A stretch of 40,189 nt of DNA from an uncultured Prochlorococcus sp. (GTDB lineage Bacteria; Cyanobacteriota; Cyanobacteriia; PCC-6307; Cyanobiaceae): the NCBI GenBank assembly GCA_902535185.1, contig CACAST010000008.1, forward strand, positions 1 through 40,189. The letters are read 5' to 3'. Shown here in pieces: positions 1-9,995 of the stretch (its first letter is position 1; the number at the start of each line of letters is the position of its first letter). The position numbers were made by a program, and so were the translations under genes. Below the pieces are notes generated by a model. The model saw only the letters and a program-made list of their open reading frames with translations. It was not told the DNA's origin and made no database searches.

Positions 1-940
1 TATTGAAGAAAATAATGCTTGGAAAATTATTGCCGATTAATGATGACCGATTTAAGTTTAATTCAAAATTTATAACAAAAGGATAAGGGTGTTTTTTCAT
101 GAAATTTTTGCTTACCAGATAATCAAATGAGTCTTTAGATATCATCTTTTTTATTAAATTTGCCTTGAATAATTCTTGGTTAATATTATATGAAAGATTC
201 AAAAGTAAATTTTCCAATGAATTGTCTATAAAATCAAAATTAGTAAGAATCTGACTTTTTGGTAAATTATCAATTTGATTGATATTTTCTTTTTCTTGAT
301 GTCTTGGTATTTCCACCTTTTCTTCTCCTATTAATTCAAGTAAGGAGGAAATAAATTGTTTTTCAACTCCTAAATTTTCAAAAATATTGTTTTTAGATAA
401 ATATTTATTATGGTCGTTATTATCTAAATCAAGAGATCCGAATTTCTCATAATTATTGACTTGATAATATTCAGAAGTATTTGAAAAGTCTTCGGTAATC
501 TCGAACTGAGTGAGTTCTTTTAATTGCAAACCATCTTCAAATTGAAATTTTTCTTTTTGATAATCCTTTTTTTTTGTGGAACTATCAAAAATAGTAAAAT
601 TAATTTCTTTATTTATATTTTTTTCAATTTCATTTATCTTTAATTGTTCTACTGTTAAAAAGGGCAAATTCGTGGATAGTAATTTACTTATTTTTTTTTC
701 AAAAAGACTATAGAATTCATTATCATTTGAGAAATTATCATTAATTGTTGGATAACTATATATTTGATTAAGGCCCTTTTCTACAGAGATGAAAAGTAGA
801 TTTCTTACTAGATTAAGATAAAGTTCATATTCCTTATAGATATTTCTAGTTAATATTCTTTTTTGTATGTCTGCTCTCTCTAATTGAGAATTAATTTTAT
901 CTATATCTATGTGATTATTGAAATTATTCAAATCATTCAA
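1..940 (-). CDS. Unrecognised protein, partial at left edge, probable TTG start
   Basis: A minus-strand frame stays open from a TTG codon at 940-938 to the window edge, about 313 codons with no stop. It is absent from the ORF track, probably because it has no early ATG and runs off the window. The protein is acidic and rich in Asn, Lys, Glu and Ile, begins (M)NDLNNFNNHIDIDK, and becomes somewhat more hydrophobic near the left edge (KKHPYPFVINFELN). I recognise no domain. It starts 4 bp after the tsf stop codon, so it is probably the third gene of the rpsB-tsf transcript. The frame also stays open a short way into tsf, so the start is uncertain. Reality of the gene is likely because a 940-bp open frame is improbable at this AT content; function is unknown. 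Confidence 0.6.
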   Translation of the reverse strand, partial: MNDLNNFNNHIDIDKINSQLERADIQKRILTRNIYKEYELYLNLVRNLLFISVEKGLNQIYSYPTINDNFSNDNEFYSLFEKKISKLLSTNLPFLTVEQLKINEIEKNINKEINFTIFDSSTKKKDYQKEKFQFEDGLQLKELTQFEITEDFSNTSEYYQVNNYEKFGSLDLDNNDHNKYLSKNNIFENLGVEKQFISSLLELIGEEKVEIPRHQEKENINQIDNLPKSQILTNFDFIDNSLENLLLNLSYNINQELFKANLIKKMISKDSFDYLVSKNFMKKHPYPFVINFELNLNRSSLIGNNFPSIIFFN

Positions 941-944
941 GTGA

Positions 945-1601
945 CTAGTTTGTTTGCATTGATGCGACCTCTTCAGCAAAGTCCATCTGATTTTTTTCGA
1001 TACCTTCACCCAATGTATATCTTGTAAAGCGTCTTACTTTGATATTTTCCCCAATTTTTGCAGCTGCTTGTTTTACAAGATCCTCAACTGTTAAAGAACT
1101 ATCTTTAATGTAGGGTTGTGAAAGCAAAACAAGCTCATTAAGTCTTTTTGCTATTCTCCCTTCAACTATTTTTTCTTTAATTTGTTCGGGTTTTCCAGAT
1201 AAATCATCCCTCCCCATTTCAATCTGCTTTTCTTTTTCCACAACATCTTCTGGTATTTCATCAATTGATACATACTCAACATTTGGGCATGCTGCCACTT
1301 GCATTGAGACATCCTTCAAAAGAGATTGAAAAATATCACCTCTAGCAACAAAATCAGTTTCACAATTTAACTCTAGTAAAACTCCTACTCTTGATCCAGT
1401 ATGTATATAACTACCAATTGAACCTTCGGCCGCTACTCTTCCCGATTTCTTTTCAGCACTAGCTATGCCTTTCTTTCTTAACCATTCCAAAGCTTTATCT
1501 ATATTTCCATCAGTTTCGTTAAGTGCTTTTTTGCAGTCCATCATTCCTGCGCCAGTTTTGTCTCTAAGATCTTTTACAAGTTTTGCCGTAATGTTTCCCA
1601 T
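945..1601 (-). CDS. tsf: Translation elongation factor Ts
   Basis: EF-Ts catalyses GDP/GTP exchange on EF-Tu in the cytoplasm. The 218-aa protein has the N-terminal UBA-like domain (about residues 4-42, with [16 protein letters not shown]) and the conserved core motif ETDFVAR near residue 82. It is shorter than the E. coli protein (about 283 aa) and matches the compact form common in cyanobacteria. The ATG at 1601 fits the conserved start. It lies 45 bp downstream of rpsB on the same strand, the usual rpsB-tsf order, and is presumably co-transcribed from the rpsB promoter and subject to whatever the rpsB leader does. Confidence 0.97.
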   Translation of the reverse strand: MGNITAKLVKDLRDKTGAGMMDCKKALNETDGNIDKALEWLRKKGIASAEKKSGRVAAEGSIGSYIHTGSRVGVLLELNCETDFVARGDIFQSLLKDVSMQVAACPNVEYVSIDEIPEDVVEKEKQIEMGRDDLSGKPEQIKEKIVEGRIAKRLNELVLLSQPYIKDSSLTVEDLVKQAAAKIGENIKVRRFTRYTLGEGIEKNQMDFAEEVASMQTN

Positions 1602-1646
1602 TTGAAGTAATAAAAAAATAGTGAATAATAAGTTTTAAATTAGAGT

Positions 1647-2351
1647 TTAATTTTTTCTTTCGGCATTAGAGCCCTTTCTACCCTCATTTATGGCATCTGC
1701 AAGTCTTCCTAAAATAAGTTGCACAGATCTAACGGCATCATCGTTACATGGAATTGGAACTTCACACAAATCCGGATCGCAATTTGTATCCAACATTGAA
1801 ACTAATGAGATATCTAATTTTCTAGCTTCTAAGACTGCATTAGATTCTCTTCTCTGATCAACCAATACAACTACATCTGGTAATCTTCTCATACCCTTAA
1901 GTCCACCTAAGTATTTTTGTAATCTTTCAAGTTCTCTCCTTAATACTGCAGCTTCTTTTTTAGGCCTCATTGCTATTGAACCACTACTTTCCATTCTTTC
2001 TAGATCCTTTAATCTTTCAATTCTGGCTTTCATTGTTGTCCAGTTAGTCAACATCCCTCCAAGCCATCTTTGATTTACATATGCAGCTCCACAGCGTGTA
2101 GCTTCCTGCGCTACTACATCTGATGCTTGTTTTTTTGTGCCGACGAATAGGAAACGTTTACCGCTTTTTGCAGCATTTCTTGTCCATTTATAAGCATTGT
2201 TCATACATAATGCTGTTTTTACAAGATCAATAATATGAACTCCATTTCTCGCGCAATATATATACCTAGACATCTTGGGATTCCAACGTCTAGTTTGGTG
2301 CCCGAAATGAGCACCAGCTTCCATCATTTCTGATAGTGATACAACAGCCAT
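1647..2351 (-). CDS. rpsB: 30S ribosomal protein S2
   Basis: Small-subunit ribosomal protein S2, 234 aa, close to the family length. The N-terminal [22 protein letters not shown], the central [10 protein letters not shown] and the [12 protein letters not shown] segment are hallmark S2 signatures. The start ATG at 2351 begins MAVVSL, as in cyanobacterial S2. No Shine-Dalgarno stands at normal distance. A GGAGG on the minus strand (plus 2376-2380) lies 24 nt upstream of the ATG, inside a leader with two interlocking inverted repeats. First gene of the rpsB-tsf unit; autogenous control by free S2 is known for rpsB in other bacteria, and the leader here is a candidate for such control. Confidence 0.97.
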   Translation of the reverse strand: MAVVSLSEMMEAGAHFGHQTRRWNPKMSRYIYCARNGVHIIDLVKTALCMNNAYKWTRNAAKSGKRFLFVGTKKQASDVVAQEATRCGAAYVNQRWLGGMLTNWTTMKARIERLKDLERMESSGSIAMRPKKEAAVLRRELERLQKYLGGLKGMRRLPDVVVLVDQRRESNAVLEARKLDISLVSMLDTNCDPDLCEVPIPCNDDAVRSVQLILGRLADAINEGRKGSNAERKN

Positions 2352-2363
2352 AATTTAAAAAGG

Positions 2364-2426
2364 GTTTCGGGTTAGCCTCCATCTGACGGGGAATTAAATT
2401 AATAATTCACCCGAAACTGTCAGATG
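2364..2426 (-). promoter_or_regulatory. rpsB leader RNA with predicted H-type pseudoknot
   Basis: In the minus-strand transcript the order is CATCTGAC, GTTTCGGGT-complement pair partners, GTCAGATG, then the GGAGG, then the second partner. In plus coordinates 2380-2387 pairs perfectly with 2419-2426 (8 bp), and 2364-2372 pairs perfectly with 2409-2417 (9 bp). The pairs interlock as A-B-A'-B', so both can form together only as a pseudoknot. The GGAGG sits directly after stem 1 and just before the 3' strand of stem 2, 24 nt from the ATG. Folding stem 2 could bring the GGAGG close to the start or block it. The pairing is read directly; the regulatory role is inferred. Confidence 0.7.
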
Positions 2427-2479
2427 TGTGAAATTTATTTCTATTATCCTAGCAAGTGATGTGTATTTCTAAAAGTTTT

Positions 2480-3391
2480 TTATCTTGATTTAGTTAATTG
2501 TTTAATGTAAATCATATTTAGAGGGATCCTAAGTATCTCTAGTGCAAGTCTATTTCTTCTTTTATTTACTAGGAATCTCAATAAAGGAAGAATTCTATCA
2601 ACACTGATTAGTCCTCCCAAGCAAAGAATTTGCCAAAGAAAATTATGGAGAGGAGTTAATTGAATCATAAATCTAACCCTTAAATTTGGGTGTTTCTTAT
2701 AAAACACTAAAGCCATTTTTGCTCTCTCTTTTTCTTGAGCTATTAAAGAATCTATTTGTTTGCAATTAAATGGCGGATGCCAATGAAAGCCTACTGCATT
2801 TGGACATTTAATTAATTTTGTCCCAATTTTTTTTAATCTTTCTCCAAGTTCTAAATCCTCCCAACCGTAAAGACTAAAAGAAGTATCAAATAATCCCACA
2901 CTCAAAATCAATTCTTTTGATATCGCTACATTCCCAGTAGCAAAGTAGGCAAAAGAAGTATCCATTATTTTATGTTTTTCACTCTGAGGATTTAGAAAAT
3001 TAGAAGTGTTGACTACCGAGCCATAGGTAAAACATTTTTTATCATTTCTTTTCCAAGAGGCAAGTAGTTTTTCTACGTGGCAATTTATAAAATTGTCTAA
3101 AACAATAAGATCACTATCAATGAATATTATAATTTCATATTTCGATTTAATTACTCCCAGATTTCTTCCAAGTGCAGGCCCTCCATGTTCTTGCTGGAAT
3201 AGAATAACATGGGGGAGATTAGCTTTGTTTTTATTTATCCATGAAGTTGTCCCATCAGTTGATCCATCATCAATTACTATTACTTCATAATTACTGATAT
3301 TTGTATTTAATTTTTGATTCTCAAGCGCAAAAAGACATTTCTCTAGTATAGGTAATCTATTGTAAGTCGGTATAACAATACTTACATTCAT
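2480..3391 (-). CDS. Family 2 glycosyltransferase (GT-A fold)
   Basis: Transfers a sugar from a nucleotide-sugar donor, probably for cell-surface polysaccharide or lipid. The 303-aa protein opens with the GT2 nucleotide-binding signature VSIVIPTYNR and DDGSTDGT (residues 41-48), followed by the metal-binding DSD at about 92-94. A later GWEDLELGERLKKIG segment matches the C-terminal region found in galactosyltransferase-like GT2 proteins (ED acceptor/catalytic motif). There is no signal peptide or clear membrane segment. It is a single gene between rpsB and a small basic ORF, so the acceptor cannot be read from context. Confidence 0.88.
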   Translation of the reverse strand: MNVSIVIPTYNRLPILEKCLFALENQKLNTNISNYEVIVIDDGSTDGTTSWINKNKANLPHVILFQQEHGGPALGRNLGVIKSKYEIIIFIDSDLIVLDNFINCHVEKLLASWKRNDKKCFTYGSVVNTSNFLNPQSEKHKIMDTSFAYFATGNVAISKELILSVGLFDTSFSLYGWEDLELGERLKKIGTKLIKCPNAVGFHWHPPFNCKQIDSLIAQEKERAKMALVFYKKHPNLRVRFMIQLTPLHNFLWQILCLGGLISVDRILPLLRFLVNKRRNRLALEILRIPLNMIYIKQLTKSR

Positions 3392-3452
3392 GATTATGTC
3401 TTAAATATGCATAATATGTTGAACTCCAAAAGATAAAAATAAAAGATATTCC

Positions 3453-3602
3453 TTAATCAGCTGCACCGCCATTATTTGCTGTGCCTGTAACGTTTCCACC
3501 GTCAGGTCTTCCATCAGTTCTTAATTTCCTTTTTTTGAATTTTCTAGCATAGGCTCTATTACGTTCCTGCTTTTCTTTTTTTAGATTCCTTCTCTTAGAC
3601 AT
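3453..3602 (-). CDS. Small basic protein of 49 aa
   Basis: This ORF is too short for the supplied track. It starts at an ATG (3602) and encodes MSKRRNLKKEKQERNRAYAR, a strongly basic N-terminal half, then a Gly/Asn/Asp-rich tail ending NNGGAAD. It lies 18 bp upstream of devA on the same strand but downstream of devA in transcription, so it could share the exporter transcript. The split composition (Lys/Arg-rich head, neutral tail) is unlikely from random AT-rich DNA. The basic head suggests nucleic-acid binding, but I recognise no family. Confidence 0.6.
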   Translation of the reverse strand: MSKRRNLKKEKQERNRAYARKFKKRKLRTDGRPDGGNVTGTANNGGAAD

Positions 3603-3620
3603 AAAATTTTCAACTTTTAA

Positions 3621-4349
3621 TTATATTAGCTCACTATGAGCACTATATATTTTACCATCTTCCATACTTAATATCCTATCAGCCATATCAGAAATTCTTG
3701 GATCATGGGTCACCATAAGTACAGAACAATTTTGCTCTTTTGCTAGTTTCCTTAAAAGGGTTACTATTTCTCTTCCTGTGACGCTATCTAATGCAGAAGT
3801 GGGTTCATCAGCTAATAACAGTTTTGGGTTAGCAGATAAAGCTCGAGCAATTGCTACTCTCTGTTTCTGCCCACCAGATAAGTCATTTGGTAATTTTTTA
3901 TGATGTTCTTCTAATCCTACTGCAGACAACCAATTCCGTGCTATCTCACGTCTTTGCAAATATGTTAAACCTTTTATTAAATCGGCGCCCATCTGGACAT
4001 TTTGTTCTGCGGTTAAACATCTAAGAAGATTGTGACCTTGAAAAATCATTCCAATACTTCTTCTAAGAATCTGACGAGTTTTCCTTGATGCTCCATTTAA
4101 CTGATTATTTAATACAGTTAAATCTCCACTTTGACAGGTTCTCAAGGCACCAATTAATGTTAAAAGGGTCGTTTTACCACATCCAGAAGGTCCTTTCAAA
4201 AGAACCAACTCTCCTTTATCAATATTTAGATTAACGTCATTAAGAACTTGTTTTTTATTCTCATTTTTTCCATAAAAGTGACTCAAATTATTTATTGAAA
4301 CTGTTTTAAGGTTTTTGACATTATTTTTTAATTTATTAGCTTTAACCAT
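3621..4349 (-). CDS. devA: DevA-like ABC exporter ATP-binding subunit
   Basis: ATPase of a DevBCA (MacB/LolD-related) exporter. The 242-aa protein has Walker A GPSGCGKT (53-60), Q-loop FQGHN, signature LSGGQKQR (from 157), Walker B LLLADEPTSALD and an H-loop VMVTHDPR. It is the last gene of pcyA-devB-devC-devA; 13 bp separate it from devC. In heterocyst-forming cyanobacteria DevBCA exports envelope glycolipids through a TolC-like partner; Prochlorococcus makes no heterocysts, so the substrate here is unknown. The subunit assignment is firm, the substrate is not. Confidence 0.9.
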   Translation of the reverse strand: MVKANKLKNNVKNLKTVSINNLSHFYGKNENKKQVLNDVNLNIDKGELVLLKGPSGCGKTTLLTLIGALRTCQSGDLTVLNNQLNGASRKTRQILRRSIGMIFQGHNLLRCLTAEQNVQMGADLIKGLTYLQRREIARNWLSAVGLEEHHKKLPNDLSGGQKQRVAIARALSANPKLLLADEPTSALDSVTGREIVTLLRKLAKEQNCSVLMVTHDPRISDMADRILSMEDGKIYSAHSELI

Positions 4350-4362
4350 TTTTATTCAATTG

Positions 4363-5535
4363 TTAAAAAATTTCGGCAGGATCAGCGTCAACTAATTTGC
4401 GCATCGCTAAAGCGGCGGACCCCATACACATAACTAAAACTAATACGAAAATTAAAACAGTTTTATCTGCATCCATTATTATTGGAAGTTTAGTAGAACT
4501 TCTTATAACTGAGTAAAGTATTTGGCCAGAGAAATAAGCAGGTAAATAACCAAATAATGCCAACAAAAACCCCTCTCTAGCTACAACAAAGAAAAGGGAC
4601 TTGAGTCTATACCCCATTGCCAATAAAGTGGCGTACTCTGGGAGGTGATCTGTAACGTCACTATAAAGAATTTGATAAACAACCACGCACCCTACAACGA
4701 AACCCATCAATGCTCCCAAACTAAATATAAAACCTATTGCAGTACTATTTTTCCAATAATTCTTCTCAAATTCTATAAATTGATTTTTTGTTAGAACTCT
4801 AACATCATTTGGGAGTGAGTTATTTAATATCATTGAAATCAATTCAGGATCAGATCCCTTTTTTAGCTTTACCAAACCAATTTCTATACTGCCAGGAGGA
4901 TTAGCAGGAAAAAGTCTTAAGAAGGTTTCTCGACTAGTTATCAAATTACCATCTGCACCAAAAGATGGTCCCAACTCCACAAGGCCCTCAACAATTACCC
5001 TTTTTCCAGCAACCTCAGTCTCAACTTTTTTTTCAGATAAAAACCATTCTTCAATCGGTCCAAATTCAGGTCTAGATAGTTTGTCAAAAAGAACTCTTGA
5101 TGGATTTCTCAATTTATAAGCTTTCTTTGAGAATCCCTCATCTAAAAGAAGTGAATCAGACGGATTAAAACCTAATGCAAGTATTGATCTAGTTTTAAGA
5201 TTATCTGGATTTCTCCAAAGTAAATAATTTAAATTTACGGGAGCAGTTTTTTCAACATCATCTAGTGCGAGAGTTTGAATTAATCTTCTTTTTGGGAATC
5301 CACTCATGCTTATAGAACTTTTTGATCTGGGACTTATCAAAACAAGATCTGCATCTAGAAGTTTATGAATAGTTACGCTCGTATCAAATAAACCATCCCT
5401 AAAACCTAATTGCATAAACATCAAAATCCCTGCAAAACTGATTCCAGCTATGGCAACTGCTAGCCTTAATGGTTGCCTAGTTAATAACAACCAAGCTAAC
5501 GGTATTTTTCTAAATTTTAAAAAAGAAAAATTCAT
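4363..5535 (-). CDS. devC: DevC-like ABC exporter permease
   Basis: Membrane subunit of the DevBCA exporter, 390 aa, FtsX/MacB-like topology: one membrane segment near residues 26-46 (LAVAIAGISFAGILMFMQLG), a large periplasmic domain of about 200 residues, then three C-terminal membrane segments (about 270-290, 315-340, 360-380). The N-terminal MNFSFLKFRKIPLAWLLLTRQPLRL resembles cyanobacterial DevC. Its ATG overlaps the devB stop by one base, indicating translational coupling. It would pair with the DevA ATPase and the DevB periplasmic adaptor. Confidence 0.88.
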   Translation of the reverse strand: MNFSFLKFRKIPLAWLLLTRQPLRLAVAIAGISFAGILMFMQLGFRDGLFDTSVTIHKLLDADLVLISPRSKSSISMSGFPKRRLIQTLALDDVEKTAPVNLNYLLWRNPDNLKTRSILALGFNPSDSLLLDEGFSKKAYKLRNPSRVLFDKLSRPEFGPIEEWFLSEKKVETEVAGKRVIVEGLVELGPSFGADGNLITSRETFLRLFPANPPGSIEIGLVKLKKGSDPELISMILNNSLPNDVRVLTKNQFIEFEKNYWKNSTAIGFIFSLGALMGFVVGCVVVYQILYSDVTDHLPEYATLLAMGYRLKSLFFVVAREGFLLALFGYLPAYFSGQILYSVIRSSTKLPIIMDADKTVLIFVLVLVMCMGSAALAMRKLVDADPAEIF

Positions 5536-6448
5536 TAGGGAATAAATTTTGCAATCACTTTCATTCCTGCATAGTTTTGAACGATATCTATAGAATCTTG
5601 ATCTAGTTTTACTAGTACCTCGATAATTCTTGAATCGGCATCCCCTGTCGGATCAGTGGATAGAACTTTTCTTTGTTTTACCTGAGGACTAATCCTAATC
5701 ACCTTTCCCTTAAGATTTTTTTGGAAACCTCCATTCTCACTGCTCAATTCAACATTTTGAGAGATAAAGACTCTATCGATGTCAGATTCATAAACCTCTA
5801 TCAAAGCTTCCATCTTTTGACTAGAACCAATATCCAAAATTCCCTCATTTTGTGGCCTTTCACCAACTCTCGTGTTTATTCCAAGGATAAAACCATCGAT
5901 TGGACTCCTTAGTTTTGAATTAAATAGATCTATCTTGATATTTTTTTGATCTCCGATAAGGTTTATTTTCTGTTTTTCCAATTTTAATAATTCATCTTTT
6001 CTCTGGGAAAACTCTACAAAAGAATATACATCTTTGCTCAAAGCTAACTCATACCTTTGGATTTGATCTTTCTTTAAGGTAATTTCTTCGTTAATTATAT
6101 TAATTAGATTTTCGTTTCTTTCAAGATCAGCAATTAATTTTTCTTCATTTTCAAAGATTGCGAGAATATTACCCTTTTTTACAAAATCTCCCTCATTTAC
6201 TAAAATTTTGACAATTCGGGGGGAAGAGCCGAACTGACTTAGAGGAGCTGCCAGTTGTCTAATCTCTCCCGAAGGAGAAAGTTGACCAAGTGCGGCAACA
6301 GCTGTAATGGGAGTTATGAAATCTGAAGTTATTTCCTCTTTAAATTTTGAACTAGATTTATTATTTCCAGAACAAGAAATAATCCCAAGAGATATTGGTG
6401 TAAATAATAAAAAATAAATAAATAAATTTTTAAATATTTTTAATTTCA

Positions 6449-6449
<1 letters not shown>
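5535..6449 (-). CDS. devB: DevB-like membrane fusion protein (HlyD family)
   Basis: Periplasmic adaptor linking the DevC permease to an outer-membrane channel. The 304-aa protein starts with a hydrophobic lipoprotein-type signal (LGIISCSGN, Cys near residue 26). A biotinyl-lipoyl half motif (SSPRIVKILVNEGDFVKKGNILAIFENE), a short alpha-helical hairpin (about 105-160) and the returning lipoyl half (LRSPIDGFILGINTRVGE) follow, then beta-barrel segments. The coiled-coil hairpin is short for the family. It overlaps pcyA upstream and devC downstream by one base each. Role known from DevB/HlyD families; the cargo is unknown. Confidence 0.88.
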
Positions 6450-7198
<749 letters not shown>

Positions 7199-7215
7199 TT
7201 AAATAGAGAACCTAA

Positions 7216-8466
7216 ATGAACGTAGGAGACGTTAACTACTACACCCATTCAAGCAAAACTAGATGTGTGTTTGTGGATAATAAAGAATTGCCGCTTATAA
7301 GCATTGATATTTGGTGCAAAGCAGGTTCTTCATTTGAGGATGTTGATAAAAACGGTACCGCTCATTTTCTAGAACATATGATTTTTAAAGGATCTAATAA
7401 AATAATGCCAGGTGAGTTTGACCATAAAATTGAATCACTAGGAGGATTAAGTAACGCTTCAACTGGTTATGATGATGTACATTACCATGTCTTAGTTCCA
7501 CCAATTAACTTTAAAGAATCACTTGCTCTTTTGACAAATATTGTCGTTGCTCCAGATTTTAATCCTGATGAATTTATAAAAGAAAAAGGGGTAGTTATTG
7601 ATGAAATAAAACAACAAAATGATCAACCTGAAGAAAGACTATTTAATTATTTTTTGAAAAGGGTTTGGTTAAGTCCGAATTATGCCAATTCGATTCTGGG
7701 AACTGAACATAGTATCAAAAACTTGGAGATAAATGACCTTGTGAAATTTCATAGAAAACATTACACTCCCGAAAAAATTTGTGTTGCGATTGCGGGGAAT
7801 CTCTCTGAAGAAATTTATAAAATTTTTGAAAAAAGTGATCTATCTGGCATAAAAGAAAGTCCAAATTTAATAAGTCTAAAAAATAAACCTTCTTTAAAAA
7901 TAAGGAATGGTAGAGAGTCTGTTAAGTTTGATAATTTAGAGTTTTCAAGAATATTTATGGCTTGGTTTATCCCAAACCTAAATGATCAAAAAAATATTAT
8001 TGGACTTGAAATATTAGCATCAATACTCTCTGTTGGAAGAAACAGCAGATTAGTTAAAATTTTAAAAGAAGATAGTAATCTTGTTGAATCGGTATATGTA
8101 GATGTTAATGCTGGAGAATTAGGAGGATTATTTATAATGGAAGCAAGTTGTGAGTCCAAAGATATCGATTTAGTAGAAAAGCAAATTAATAAAACAATAG
8201 ATGAGATCTCAAATTGTAAATCCTTGGCTTTAGATGAAATAAAAAAAGCAATAAATATTGTGAAAAGCAATTATATCTTTAATTTAGAGACATCTACACA
8301 ACTCTCGTCATTCTTTGGAAATGAACTTCTTTGGGGGAGAAAATCTTCCATAAATAATTTAGAGAGTCATTTAAAATATTGGAATGACTTGGATAACTTC
8401 AAAGAGATTACAGAATATATTCGTGGAGAGAAATTCACTTTAGTTGCATCCCCTGCTAAATGTTAA
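7216..8466 (+). CDS. M16 zinc protease, catalytic subunit
   Basis: Insulinase/pitrilysin-family M16 peptidase of 416 aa. The inverted zinc motif HxxEH is present as HFLEH (50-54), and the distal Glu is provided in KEKGVVIDEIKQQND, as expected for an active M16B protease. A second M16 domain follows (about 190-360). There is no signal peptide, so it is probably cytoplasmic, degrading peptides or processing small proteins. It overlaps the next gene by 7 bp, and the two form an active/inactive pair like the two subunits of mitochondrial processing peptidase and bacterial M16B heterodimers. Divergently transcribed from pcyA. Confidence 0.93.
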   Translation: MNVGDVNYYTHSSKTRCVFVDNKELPLISIDIWCKAGSSFEDVDKNGTAHFLEHMIFKGSNKIMPGEFDHKIESLGGLSNASTGYDDVHYHVLVPPINFKESLALLTNIVVAPDFNPDEFIKEKGVVIDEIKQQNDQPEERLFNYFLKRVWLSPNYANSILGTEHSIKNLEINDLVKFHRKHYTPEKICVAIAGNLSEEIYKIFEKSDLSGIKESPNLISLKNKPSLKIRNGRESVKFDNLEFSRIFMAWFIPNLNDQKNIIGLEILASILSVGRNSRLVKILKEDSNLVESVYVDVNAGELGGLFIMEASCESKDIDLVEKQINKTIDEISNCKSLALDEIKKAINIVKSNYIFNLETSTQLSSFFGNELLWGRKSSINNLESHLKYWNDLDNFKEITEYIRGEKFTLVASPAKC

Positions 8467-9677
8467 AAAGATATTTTTTAAATAATAAAAAAAGAAATTT
8501 TTCAACTGCTTCAATTTGGATTAAAGGGGGAAGCGATATGGATAGTATTGGAAAAAAAGGGATAAACAAGATCCTTTGTTCATTACTTACCAGGGGATGT
8601 GAAGGTTTTAACAATTTCACTCTCTCTCAGTATATTGAGTCCTATGGGGCAGAATTAAATCAAGAAATATTTGAAGATGGTATTTCAATAAGTATTAAAT
8701 CCCTAAATGAACATTTCGGAAAATTATTTCCTTTATTGGATTTAATAATTAATAAACCAACTCTCTCAGAAATTGAATTTCAAAAAGTAAAAAAATCTTC
8801 TATTGATTTTTTGAAAAAAGATAAAGAGAATCCATTTAATATTTGTTTTGAAAAATGGAGAAAAATTGTTTACTCAAAACATCCTTATGCCTTTAATACA
8901 AATGGCAATGCAAATGATGTCTCAAAGATTACCTATGAAGATGTTTTGCTTGAGTTTAAAAATTTCAAAAATAGAGATATGTATTTAATTTCAAATAATT
9001 TTGAAATAAATGGAGTAAGTATTGAAACATTAGAAAAAAACTCCTTACAACAAAAATCAAAACATATAAATCACGATATAACTCCTGAAAATAGATTTGA
9101 TTCGTATAACAATGATTCAAATCAAACAATAATAATGTTGGGTAACCAAACTTGCTCCCGTAGATGTAGTGAATATTTTCCTCTTAAAGTTTTGGAGGCA
9201 TATTTATCTTATGGAATGAGCGCTGCTTTATTTAAACTCTTTAGGGAAAAAAATGGTATCACTTACGATTTAGGAGTTTATTATCCAGTTAGGAGTGGGA
9301 ATGCTCCATTTTTAGTTTATTTATCAGTATCAAATAAAAAAGCCCTTTTTGCATTTGAGCTTTTATCAACTTTATGGAAAGATTTACTTTTAAATCCTTT
9401 GATTGATACTGAAATATTATTGGCTAAAGAAAAACTAAAAGGTTCTTTTCTATTGGGAAATCAATCAGTAGATGAAATTTTACAGCGAAAGATACAATTA
9501 ATTAGTTATGGTATTTCCTCAATTTCTGAGCATAATTTAAATTCTAAAATAGACGAAATATCTTCATTAGATATTCTTAAATTAACTAAAAAGTATTTTT
9601 CAAAACCTTTTTTAAGTATTACTGGCAAAAGAGATATATGTTTTGAAATTTCTAAAAGGTGGAAGCAGAACTTTTAA
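8460..9677 (+). CDS. M16 protease homologue lacking zinc motif
   Basis: A 405-aa M16-family protein that overlaps the active M16 gene by 7 bp. The family fold can be followed (FSTASIWIKGGSDMDSIGKKGINKIL, then the YGMSAALFKLFREKNGITYDLGVYYP segment typical of the second M16 domain). The HxxEH position reads INKILCSLLTRG, with no His or Glu ligands, so it is expected to be catalytically dead. Such partners recognise substrate for the active subunit. Start at 8460 follows the M16 beginning and the overlap suggests coupled translation and a heterodimer. Confidence 0.88.
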   Translation: MLKRYFLNNKKRNFSTASIWIKGGSDMDSIGKKGINKILCSLLTRGCEGFNNFTLSQYIESYGAELNQEIFEDGISISIKSLNEHFGKLFPLLDLIINKPTLSEIEFQKVKKSSIDFLKKDKENPFNICFEKWRKIVYSKHPYAFNTNGNANDVSKITYEDVLLEFKNFKNRDMYLISNNFEINGVSIETLEKNSLQQKSKHINHDITPENRFDSYNNDSNQTIIMLGNQTCSRRCSEYFPLKVLEAYLSYGMSAALFKLFREKNGITYDLGVYYPVRSGNAPFLVYLSVSNKKALFAFELLSTLWKDLLLNPLIDTEILLAKEKLKGSFLLGNQSVDEILQRKIQLISYGISSISEHNLNSKIDEISSLDILKLTKKYFSKPFLSITGKRDICFEISKRWKQNF

Positions 9678-9678
9678 G

Positions 9679-9888
9679 TTAGTTTTTCTCTAGATTATTA
9701 ATATCGATCAAAAAAGAACCTCTTCTAAACCTTACTTCAACAGTATCTGGAGATTTGATTGATAGAATTTCTCCTATTTCATCAATTGCCACTAGATCAG
9801 GCGGTCTTAACATCGGCATATTATCTGAAGTCTTCAAGTAAGAGACTGGAGCAATCAATTTAACTTTATCCTTGACCTCAAATTTCAT
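9679..9888 (-). CDS. sipA: SipA-like regulatory protein (DUF3148)
   Basis: A 69-aa SH3-like beta protein with the conserved segment DNMPMLRPPDLVAIDEIGEIL and closing FRRGSFLIDINNLE, the pattern of cyanobacterial SipA/DUF3148. In Synechococcus SipA binds the sensor kinase NblS and modulates stress and high-light signalling. The gene converges on the M16 pair with 1 bp between stops and lies 107 bp upstream of ftsH on the opposite strand. Family assignment is from remembered motif resemblance; interaction with an NblS-like kinase here is inferred. Confidence 0.75.
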   Translation of the reverse strand: MKFEVKDKVKLIAPVSYLKTSDNMPMLRPPDLVAIDEIGEILSIKSPDTVEVRFRRGSFLIDINNLEKN

Positions 9889-9995
9889 TTATAAATTGGA
9901 TAAACACAAAACTAATATAAGCATAAAGTTAAAGAAAATATCAACGAAATGAACTGATTCAGTCTAGAATCTTAAAATCAATTTTCAACAAATTA

